Shown here in pieces: positions 1-6,350 of a stretch of DNA of 8,178 nt. Location of the stretch: positions 1 to 8,178 of the forward strand of contig PAWP01000071.1 in assembly GCA_002714125.1 (NCBI GenBank), given 5' to 3'. A program made the translations under genes and the position numbers. The notes beneath the pieces were generated by a model. It was not told where the DNA came from and ran no database searches. It worked only from the letters and a program-made list of their open reading frames with translations. The stretch's first letter is position 1. Every line of letters begins with the position of its first letter. The DNA comes from Gammaproteobacteria bacterium. GTDB taxonomy: Bacteria > Pseudomonadota > Gammaproteobacteria > Pseudomonadales > Azotimanducaceae_A.

Positions 1-2
1 AA

Positions 3-917
3 GTCCTGTTAGGTTCTGTTATCGCATGGGAAATCTATGCTAGATTGGCTGACCGAGTACCGTTTCGCGACTACGGATTTGATCAATCCATAGCCATAGC
101 AATTGCCTCTACGTGCTCCGCATGTAAAGTAATGGGTTTGTCTCAGGACGAAACCGCCAATGCTATCGCTCTTACAACTGCGTCGAACATAACCCTAGGT
201 GAAGTCCGCTTTGGGGAAGTGTCAATGTGGAAAGGTTGCGCGGCTGCCAACGGAGTTCGCAATGGTGTTTTCTCGGCATCTCTAGCGAAGCAAGGTATGA
301 CTGGTCCGTTAAATATCTTTGACGGTCCTAGAGGTTTTTTCCACGGAATATCTGGTGAGTTCGAACTAGGCAAGTTTGGTGGCAAAGAAGAACCGTTTCG
401 CATCATGCAGGCAAGCATGAAGCATTTCGCAGTAGGATCAGTTGCCCAAACTGCGTTAGAATGCATTTTAGAACTACGATCTGATATTGATTCGATCCAC
501 AAGATTTCCGAAGTTGAGGTGCGCACTTTCCAATTTGGAGTGAATGTAATGGCGGATGTACGCGAAAAATGGAGCCCGCTCAACAGGGAAACAGCGGATC
601 ATAGTCTACCGTATTGTGTCGCGATAATGTTATTGTTCGGAGAAATAAACGATGATTATTTCTCCGATGGGTACTTAGGTGATGAAACAGTCAGAGAATT
701 AATGAAGAAGATAAACGTTGTATCAGATGAGAGCGCGACGCAATTGTTTCCCGAGAAGCGTGTAAGTAAAGTATTAATTCGTATGGATTCTGGGGTTGAG
801 CACTATGCAGAGCTCGGTTATCACAAGGGGCATCCAAGTAACGCTATGAGTGACGTCGAAGTGGAAAACAAATTCAGAGAGCAGACTTCGGGTAGCGAAA
901 TGACCTTTTCATCATAG
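3..917 (+). CDS. MmgE/PrpD family protein (2-methylcitrate dehydratase-like), both ends missing
   Basis: Seen: the frame is open from the left edge (codons begin at base 3) to a TAG at 915-917. The TTG at 45 is an internal Leu, because the upstream codons read as family-like sequence (AWEIYARLADRVPFRDYGFD). Family hallmarks are the SMWKG...NGV block near 222-255, GMTGPLNIFDGPRGFF near 297-344, HSLPY at 600-614 preceding a hydrophobic helix and LLFGEI, a PEKR motif, and GHPSNAMSD...KFRE up to about 880. Known: members (PrpD, MmgE, IDS epimerase, cis-aconitate decarboxylase) are cytosolic, cofactor-free enzymes of about 450-480 residues acting on small carboxylic acids; the substrate cannot be told from this fragment. 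The N-terminal third lies beyond the window. After KFRE the last 11 residues are simply the antisense of the neighbouring phosphatase gene, so about 40 family-typical C-terminal residues are gone. Base composition is clearly more AT-rich than to the right. It is probably a non-functional fragment or an assembly join. Confidence 0.85.
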   Translation, partial: VLLGSVIAWEIYARLADRVPFRDYGFDQSIAIAIASTCSACKVMGLSQDETANAIALTTASNITLGEVRFGEVSMWKGCAAANGVRNGVFSASLAKQGMTGPLNIFDGPRGFFHGISGEFELGKFGGKEEPFRIMQASMKHFAVGSVAQTALECILELRSDIDSIHKISEVEVRTFQFGVNVMADVREKWSPLNRETADHSLPYCVAIMLLFGEINDDYFSDGYLGDETVRELMKKINVVSDESATQLFPEKRVSKVLIRMDSGVEHYAELGYHKGHPSNAMSDVEVENKFREQTSGSEMTFSS

Positions 918-1870
918 GTAGCACCCTTGTAAAGCCCAAGGGGCAGCCCACCAATCTCCAAATAGTCGGTTCCCTCTTCGCTACTTAAAATAGTAGCAGG
1001 GAAGTGCGCGGCGTTACTGTATTGGAGTTGATCCCCGACGGCATCGAAAATAGCGAGGAACATCGTGGAATGCTGTTCAAGTTCGCAGGCCAGCAACTCC
1101 TGGTTGAACCATTCCAACATGGATGCGGTCCCGGTGAAGCCCAGCTTGTCAAATTCGCGCAGAAGACGCCGGGACAGACTCTTCAACAACACGGTGACAA
1201 ATGCGCTGGAGGCTCCGTGGCCGGAGACATCAGCAATGAAGAAAAGCAGCCGACCATCACGCAACTCGAAATAGTCGATGAAGTCGCCACTAAGGATCAG
1301 AGAGGGGCGCAGATAGTGCCTAAACGTGACATCCCCCACTGTATAGGGGGTGGGTGGCATAAGCGATTGTTGAACTCGAAACCCCGCCTGCTGATCCCGT
1401 TCAAGTACACGGAGGTTCTCATCTAGCGCACGATTACGTTCTTCCAGGCCAGCCTCGATCCGGGCCAGTGCGTCTAGTTGGGCGCGCTGATCCACGTTCC
1501 TGCGCACCAGGTGGAGTAGCAATGTCGGCTCGTTGAGTGGCGCGGTCATAAAGTCGCTGGCGCCAGCCTGAAGCAAGGGTCGGACCTCACCTTCGCGCCC
1601 TTGCTCATAGAGCACCACAACTGGCAGCTCCGGGGCCCGATCCCGCAGCTTCAGAGTAAAGCCCAATGAGTCCACAGAGGGGTTAGTGACGTCGATGACG
1701 AGGGCATCCGGCATCTCGGCATCGATCGCGGCAATACAGTCGTCCGTGCTGCTAGTTTCCGAAACTGCATAGCCAGCAACGCTCAGCGTTTCTACAAGGG
1801 TCCGGCGGGTGCTCGTTGTTGGATCGCAAACGAGTACCTGCCCCTGATCATCTTGCTGCGGCGCACCCAA
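821..1870 (-). CDS. RssB-like response regulator with PP2C/SpoIIE phosphatase domain, C-terminus truncated
   Basis: Seen (numbering from the TTG at 1870): a receiver domain at residues about 10-122 (QVLVCD, Asp60 in LVIDVTNP, QAGASDFMTAP), a charged coiled-coil linker at about 126-165, then a PP2C/SpoIIE domain from about 166 with SGDFID (194-199), DVSGHG (214-219), YSNAAH (284-289) and GGLPLGL. After SLPEVCSLNLFS (residue 336) the family's SDG-x-x-E block should follow. Instead there are 13 unrelated residues read from antisense MmgE/PrpD sequence. The TTG start is chosen because GAGGGAGAG lies a few bases upstream and the receiver begins directly after it; the in-frame ATG at 2011 would add 47 non-conserved residues reaching back into the mlaA remnant. 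Known: Pseudomonas RssB-type proteins combine these domains and affect RpoS turnover. The receiver is atypical: Tyr88 replaces the usual Thr/Ser and Ala110 the usual Lys. With one metal-site Asp missing, phosphatase activity is doubtful, so this may be a pseudogene. Confidence 0.8.
   Translation of the reverse strand: MGAPQQDDQGQVLVCDPTTSTRRTLVETLSVAGYAVSETSSTDDCIAAIDAEMPDALVIDVTNPSVDSLGFTLKLRDRAPELPVVVLYEQGREGEVRPLLQAGASDFMTAPLNEPTLLLHLVRRNVDQRAQLDALARIEAGLEERNRALDENLRVLERDQQAGFRVQQSLMPPTPYTVGDVTFRHYLRPSLILSGDFIDYFELRDGRLLFFIADVSGHGASSAFVTVLLKSLSRRLLREFDKLGFTGTASMLEWFNQELLACELEQHSTMFLAIFDAVGDQLQYSNAAHFPATILSSEEGTDYLEIGGLPLGLYKGATYDEKVISLPEVCSLNLFSTSTSLIALLGCPL
863..917. other. Tail-to-tail junction joining a MmgE/PrpD fragment to a truncated phosphatase gene
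   Basis: On the plus strand MmgE/PrpD-like coding continues to KFRE (869-880). On the minus strand phosphatase-like coding continues down to the LFS codons ending at 863. Beyond these points each reading frame only mirrors the other gene. The breakpoint is therefore in or next to 863-880. The roughly 16 bases claimed by both genes could be a microhomology or a chance match. No inverted repeat, target duplication or transposase is visible here. Base composition changes at the same place. Either a real rearrangement or deletion, or a chimeric contig, would produce this picture. Confidence 0.7.
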
Positions 1871-1872
1871 TG

Positions 1873-1881
1873 CTCTCCCTC
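1873..1881 (-). promoter_or_regulatory. Ribosome binding site deciding the TTG start of the RssB-like gene
   Basis: The minus strand reads GAGGGAGAG, then two bases (CA), then the TTG at 1870-1868. This purine-rich Shine-Dalgarno-like stretch directly before the receiver domain favours the TTG over the in-frame ATG codons further upstream. Confidence 0.55.
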
Positions 1882-1905
1882 GCCCCCGCGCAGAATAGTT
1901 GCAAT

Positions 1906-1934
1906 AAATTACTCTGAAACCCCAATCATGACAA
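1906..1934 (-). promoter_or_regulatory. Candidate sigma70-type promoter for the RssB-like gene
   Basis: On the minus strand TTGTCA (1934-1929, five of six bases of the -35 consensus) is followed after exactly 17 bases by TAATTT (1911-1906, three of six of the -10 consensus, including T1, A2 and T6). Transcription would begin near 1899, about 29 bases before the TTG start, which suits a short leader with the ribosome site at 1873-1881. The -10 element is weak, so this is only a candidate. Confidence 0.35.
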
Positions 1935-1937
1935 GCA

Positions 1938-1982
1938 TTTAGCGCTACTACTTCATGCATAAATGTAGAAAAGCGCGCTAAA
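1938..1982. repeat. 8-bp inverted repeat upstream of the candidate promoter
   Basis: TTTAGCGC (1938-1945) and GCGCTAAA (1975-1982) are perfect inverted copies separated by 29 bases. They lie just upstream of the candidate -35 element and downstream of the mlaA remnant's stop. Spacing and position would suit a regulator site. The loop is too long and the stem too short for a good terminator, and no T-run follows. Confidence 0.3.
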
Positions 1983-1994
1983 AACGAAAACTTT

Positions 1995-2344
1995 CTACAA
2001 GTCTTCGTCAAACATATCGACTATTTCCTGATCATTGAGCAGGAACGCTCGGCGCTGCAGCTAAGCACCCCAAAAAATATGTAACGCTCGCCAAAGATGA
2101 CACTCTCTGGCGCCAGTAAGTCAACACGAACTCGCCAAGATTGCTAAAGAAATTACCGATACAGGCAGGCACAAAGCGCGGCATGGTCTTCCGGTATCTC
2201 TTCGCCGCAGGCTTCAGCAAGACCTTGCCGAGGCTATCGTTCATGGCCTAGGCAGGCCAATTGAGGCCCCGAAGCTCGTCTCGCTCAGCCCGCGCTGGCA
2301 AAGTCAGGGATGCGGCGAGCAGAAGCAGTCAGCCAAGAGCTCAT
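1995..2344 (-). pseudogene. mlaA: Decayed mlaA (VacJ) remnant: phospholipid-transport outer-membrane protein
   Basis: Pieces of MlaA appear in the right order across three frames. The ATG at 2344 overlaps the hrpA stop (ATGA). One extra base near 2329 separates MSSWL from a signal-peptide core (LLLLAASLTLPARA). The mature start (DELRGLNWPA) aligns with the family's DPLEGFNRA, followed by an in-frame TAG at 2250-2248 and AMNDSLGKVLLKPAAKRYRK and IGNFFSNLGE (to 2131). The sequence then jumps, with roughly 120 residues of the family missing, to RVDLLAPESVIFGERYIFF (2128-2072). A further frameshift and a TAG (2063-2061, where AYLQRR is expected) precede LQRRAFLLND...FDEDL and the TAG at 1997-1995. 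Known: intact MlaA is about 230-260 residues and, with the MlaFEDB/MlaC system, removes misplaced phospholipids from the outer leaflet of the outer membrane. The conserved middle is deleted, so no functional product is expected. Next to an RssB-like gene this matches, as I recall, Pseudomonas gene order. Confidence 0.75.
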
Positions 2345-5300
2345 GCCGAGCCGCCCCCGCTCATACGAACCTTTTCCCATTGTTTATCCATACGTTTACC
2401 AGATACAGGCAGGCTTGTGCCCAGTTGCTGTGCAAACAAAGAGACGCGCAGTTCTTCCAACATCCACCGGTACTGTAGAACGTCTGGCTCACATTCCGGG
2501 CTGAAACGCAACGGTCCGGTGAGGCCATCCAGTCGTTCTGCGAGCCGCCGTACCTCCGCCATGCTCTCGCCATCGCGCAGGACCGTCTCTGGGAGTTTCT
2601 CGAGTCGGTACCGCGCGGCCTTGAGGTAGCGGGGCAACTGCGTAAGCCAGTGATAAGGCGTCCGGCGCAGAAAGCCCGGCCCCAACATCCCCATCAACTG
2701 CTCAGATAGGTCTTCGCTTGCCTCCGGGAAGCGCGCCGCCACTGGGCTTTCCAGTTGCCTGCGGATTTCATGCGCTTGTTCTAAAGCGTCTCCCACAAGC
2801 AGCCCTACTCTATTCAGGCGCTCGAATAGTGCTCCGCGATCATCGAGACGTCGTTCGAAATCTGCCTGAGTGCGGATCGGGGGCCGGTCCTCACAGAAGG
2901 TGTAGCGAAAGGCCGCCCCGACAATGTCGTCCAGTAGTTCATCCACATTGCCAATGGTCGCGTAGTAAAGCGAGAACCGCTTGAAGCCAGGCACGTTTTT
3001 TGTCGCGTAACGGGCCTGATCTGCGAGGCGCAACCGCAGCAGGCGTACGAGCCCTGCGGTCATGTTTGCACGTGCCACCAACGGCGAGTCGTGCAACATA
3101 ATAGCGACCGAGTCTTTCTCATCCATCAGTGCGGGATAAGCACGTACTTTGAAACCACCACGGCTCAGTTCTACATGTTCAGGCAGATCACCAAAGTCCC
3201 AACTGCGCAGGGCCTTGCGCTCGAGCGCGTGCGGGGAGCCTGCCCCAACATCACTGGCCGCGTCAGCCGCAAACTCCTTACGCAGTCGAGTCAGATCACG
3301 TCCGGATCCCAGTATCTTGCCATCGCGCCCGACAACTCGGATGTTCATCCGCAGGTGGTTGGCCAGCGACGCTTCCTTGAAATCGGCTGCGTCTACACGC
3401 ACACCGGTTAGGCGAAAGAGTTGCTCAGCCAGTGTTTCCACAAGCGGCCGCCCCTGATAGTTCAGGGATGCAACGGCCCGCTCCACATAGTCCTGCGCCG
3501 GTACAAAATTCTTACGTACGGACTTTGGTAGCGATCGAATAAGCGCAAGGCACTTTTCCTGCAGTAGCCCGGGGATCATCCAGTCTAGACGTGCTTGCGG
3601 GATCTGGCGGATGACTGCGACAGGCACGGTTACCGAAACACCGTCCTCCTCGTGTTGCGGGTCGAAATGGTAATGGAGAGCCAAGCGCATCTCGTCGACG
3701 ATCATCGCCTCGGGAAAGGCTGCTTCGGGGAGATCAACCTTGCGGGCAAGCAGTCTGTCGCGCTGGAGATGGAGTAGCTTGGGCGACTGGCGTTCCATCT
3801 CCTTGCGCCATTGATCCAGGTCACTTCGCCCGCACACGTGCCCTGGTAGGCGCTTGTCGTAGAAGTCGTATAACACGCTGTTACGAACCCGTATGTCGCG
3901 CTTGCGAGCTTTCGACTCTAGGGCATCGATCTCTTCGAGCAGTTTTGAGTTGTGGCGGTAAAACGGTGCGCGCGAACGTAGCAGACCTTCCACCAGGCCT
4001 TTCTGAATGAACACCGAGCGTGCCTCGGCAGAATCGATCGCGCCATAGTGCACACGGCGGCGAGTCACGATCGGCAGGGCGTACAGCGTGACTTCCTCGA
4101 AAGCGAGAACCTCGCCTTGATTGGGTTCAAAACCAACATCTGAGTAAGTACGCTCGACGAGATGATCCGCGAGCGGCTCGATCCAACTCTTATCGATCGC
4201 CGCGACAACCCGGCCGTATAGCCGCGATGTCTGAGTCAGTTGGGACGATACGATCCACCGCGGACGACGTTTAAACAGTGTGGAGCCTGGGAAGATGAAG
4301 TGTTGACGATTGCGCGCGCCAGCGTACTCGTGCTCACCGTTCTTCGACCCAATGAAGCCGAGCAAACCTGACAGCAGCGCCCGGTGCACTGACTCGTAAG
4401 GCGCCGCAGTTTCATTGACATGCAGTTTCTGCTCACGACACAACACCGTCAGTTCGCGGTGCACATCGCGCCATTCACGCATACGCATGAATGCTAGAAA
4501 CTCCTGCCTACAAAGCTTACGCAGCTTTCCTTGGGACAAAGCCTGGCGTTGCCCCTCATAGTACTGCCAGAGGTTCAGGAACCCCGTGAAGTCAGACTGC
4601 TCATCTTCAAACCGAGCGTGTTTCTTGTCAGCTGCGTCACGTGCGTCGTAGGGGCGTTCCCTCGGGTCGGCAACCGACAGAGCACTCGTGATGACCAACA
4701 GCTCAGCAAGCGAACCATGCTTGGCACCCTCGAGGAGCATCCTGGCAAAACGCAAATCCACAGGAAAGCGCGCCATGTCTTTGCCAAGCCGCGTGATCTT
4801 GCGCTGGTGGTCAACAGCTCCGAGCTCGAACAACAAGTGGAAGCCGTCGTTCACCTGGCGCTGATCCGGCTTCTCCACAAACGGAAATTCACCAATGTCC
4901 CCAAGTCGCAGCATGAGCATCTGCAGAATGACGGCAGCCAGATTCGTCCGCATAATCTCCGGCTGGGTGAAGGCCTCTCGTTCTTCGAAGTCTTCCTCCG
5001 AGTACAAGCGGATGCAGATACCGTCTGAAAGACGCCCGCAGCGCCCTTTGCGCTGATTGGCACTTGCCTGCGAGATCCTTTCAACCGGAAGCTGCTGAAC
5101 CTTTGAGCGGACACTGTAGCGAGAGACACGAGCCGTTCCCGGGTCAATCACGTAGCGAATCCCTGGCACCGTCAGCGATGTCTCGGCAACGTTGGTCGCG
5201 AGCACAATCCGGCGCCCACGGAAATCCGCGAAAACCCGATTTTGCTCCGCGTTCGCCAGGCGCGAGTACAGTGGGAGTATTTCGAGGCCCACAAGCCCAG

Positions 5301-6297
5301 ATTTACGGAGCAACTGAGCTGTTTCTCGAATCTCCCGCTCACCGGGGAGAAACACCAGAATCCCAACCGGGCGCTTGGCATTCTGCTCCATCTGCAACAG
5401 TTCGTGCACCGCCTCGACGATGGCCCGCTGCTGCAGTTCATCTGCATCCACGCTCTTGATGTCTGCATCGAGGGGATGGTATCTGACCTCAACCGGATAA
5501 GTCCGTCCGGAAACCTCCACAATGGGTGCATTGCCAAAATGACGAGAGAACCGCTGCACATCGATTGTTGCTGAGGTAACGATCACCTTCAGATCAGGCC
5601 TCTTGGGCAGGATGCGCCGCAGATAGCCGAGCAGGAAATCGATGTTGAGGCTGCGTTCGTGCACCTCATCGATGATCAGTGTGTCGTATTGCTCAAGGAA
5701 ACGGTCGTGCTGCGTCTCCGCCAGCAGTATCCCATCTGTCATGACCTTGACGTGGGTATTGGGCGAAGTTTTGTCGGTAAACCGAACCTGATAGCCAACC
5801 TGTTCGCCGAAGGTCACGCCTACCTCTTCTGCGATTCGCGCGCCAACGGTTCGCGCGGCCACGCGCCGCGGCTGAGTGTGTCCAATAACACCGAAAACGC
5901 CTCGTCCTGCCTCAAGACAGATCTTAGGTAGCTGAGTGGTTTTGCCACTCCCTGTTTCACCAGCAACGATTACAACCTGATGCTTGTCGAGAGCGGCCCG
6001 AATCTCCCCTACACGTGCTGAGATGGGGAGCTGCTCAGGGTAGGTGACCGACGGAACTGATTGCCGACGGGACTCGGCCAGGGCCTGCGAGCGCGCTATG
6101 CGGGCTGCAAGGCGCTTATCCTTCGACTGGCGCCCACCTTTGACCGACTGGTCGCGACGCCTATGCCCTTTACCCACGCCGCGCTTTCCGCCGCGACTTT
6201 GTATCAGCTTACGGAGTGCAAACCGGTCCCGGACCATGCATCGGTCCAGTTCCGCTGTAAGCGAATCGGACAATCCGGAATGGCGTTGCTCGGCCAT
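2341..6297 (-). CDS. hrpA: ATP-dependent RNA helicase HrpA, DEAH-box family
   Basis: Full-length protein of 1318 residues, close to E. coli HrpA (about 1300). Seen: an Arg/Lys-rich N-terminal extension (residues about 36-80), SVTYPEQLPIS (82-93), Walker A GETGSGKTT (113-121), TQPRR (141-145), Walker B DEVHERSLNIDF (210-221), SAT (242-244), LATNVAETS (366-374), and the motif VI block QRKGRCGR (415-422). These precede the helicase-associated region and the long C-terminal HrpA-specific region ending in LEELRVSLFAQQLGTSLPVS. Known: HrpA unwinds RNA at the expense of ATP and is linked to mRNA processing and rescue of stalled ribosomes. The DEVH variant of DEAH is a mild oddity. The ATG at 6297 is supported by similarity to the E. 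coli N-terminus (MTEQ...LMLRDR), although only a weak, distant AGGT precedes it. It lies 53 bases after the VWA gene with no terminator seen, so co-transcription is plausible. Its stop overlaps the ATG of the mlaA remnant. Confidence 0.97.
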   Translation of the reverse strand: MAEQRHSGLSDSLTAELDRCMVRDRFALRKLIQSRGGKRGVGKGHRRRDQSVKGGRQSKDKRLAARIARSQALAESRRQSVPSVTYPEQLPISARVGEIRAALDKHQVVIVAGETGSGKTTQLPKICLEAGRGVFGVIGHTQPRRVAARTVGARIAEEVGVTFGEQVGYQVRFTDKTSPNTHVKVMTDGILLAETQHDRFLEQYDTLIIDEVHERSLNIDFLLGYLRRILPKRPDLKVIVTSATIDVQRFSRHFGNAPIVEVSGRTYPVEVRYHPLDADIKSVDADELQQRAIVEAVHELLQMEQNAKRPVGILVFLPGEREIRETAQLLRKSGLVGLEILPLYSRLANAEQNRVFADFRGRRIVLATNVAETSLTVPGIRYVIDPGTARVSRYSVRSKVQQLPVERISQASANQRKGRCGRLSDGICIRLYSEEDFEEREAFTQPEIMRTNLAAVILQMLMLRLGDIGEFPFVEKPDQRQVNDGFHLLFELGAVDHQRKITRLGKDMARFPVDLRFARMLLEGAKHGSLAELLVITSALSVADPRERPYDARDAADKKHARFEDEQSDFTGFLNLWQYYEGQRQALSQGKLRKLCRQEFLAFMRMREWRDVHRELTVLCREQKLHVNETAAPYESVHRALLSGLLGFIGSKNGEHEYAGARNRQHFIFPGSTLFKRRPRWIVSSQLTQTSRLYGRVVAAIDKSWIEPLADHLVERTYSDVGFEPNQGEVLAFEEVTLYALPIVTRRRVHYGAIDSAEARSVFIQKGLVEGLLRSRAPFYRHNSKLLEEIDALESKARKRDIRVRNSVLYDFYDKRLPGHVCGRSDLDQWRKEMERQSPKLLHLQRDRLLARKVDLPEAAFPEAMIVDEMRLALHYHFDPQHEEDGVSVTVPVAVIRQIPQARLDWMIPGLLQEKCLALIRSLPKSVRKNFVPAQDYVERAVASLNYQGRPLVETLAEQLFRLTGVRVDAADFKEASLANHLRMNIRVVGRDGKILGSGRDLTRLRKEFAADAASDVGAGSPHALERKALRSWDFGDLPEHVELSRGGFKVRAYPALMDEKDSVAIMLHDSPLVARANMTAGLVRLLRLRLADQARYATKNVPGFKRFSLYYATIGNVDELLDDIVGAAFRYTFCEDRPPIRTQADFERRLDDRGALFERLNRVGLLVGDALEQAHEIRRQLESPVAARFPEASEDLSEQLMGMLGPGFLRRTPYHWLTQLPRYLKAARYRLEKLPETVLRDGESMAEVRRLAERLDGLTGPLRFSPECEPDVLQYRWMLEELRVSLFAQQLGTSLPVSGKRMDKQWEKVRMSGGGSA

Positions 6298-6350
6298 GTC
6301 TGCTCAATACCTGGTGATAACGAGGCAAGTTCACAGTCCGTCCGGCCGCG

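Noticed and set aside
45..47. TTG as the start of the MmgE/PrpD protein
   Set aside because: The frame stays open to the left edge and the upstream residues match the family, so the gene begins outside the window.
143..583. 146-residue minus-strand frame opposite the MmgE/PrpD gene
   Set aside because: No family resemblance, and the plus strand here has clear MmgE/PrpD motifs.
1871..2011. N-terminal extension of the RssB-like protein from the ATG at 2011
   Set aside because: The 47 extra residues have no domain resemblance, run back into the mlaA remnant and lie upstream of the candidate promoter. The TTG at 1870 has a better ribosome site.
2032..2244. 70-residue minus-strand reading frame as an independent small gene
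   Set aside because: Its first 38 residues match the MlaA N-terminal region (KPAAKRYRK, GNFFSNLGE) and the rest is out-of-frame read-through. It is one piece of the mlaA pseudogene.
2285..2344. Short 19-codon frame ATG...TGA overlapping the hrpA stop
   Set aside because: It is the original mlaA start followed by a frameshift into an early stop. The signal peptide resumes in the next frame.
4531..5028. 165-residue plus-strand frame opposite hrpA, with other long antisense frames in 2261-6501
   Set aside because: All lie opposite well-conserved HrpA or VWA coding sequence, lack recognisable domains, and are expected in GC-rich antisense DNA.
6298..6350. Terminator between the VWA gene and hrpA
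   Set aside because: No stem-loop followed by a T-run could be found in either orientation.
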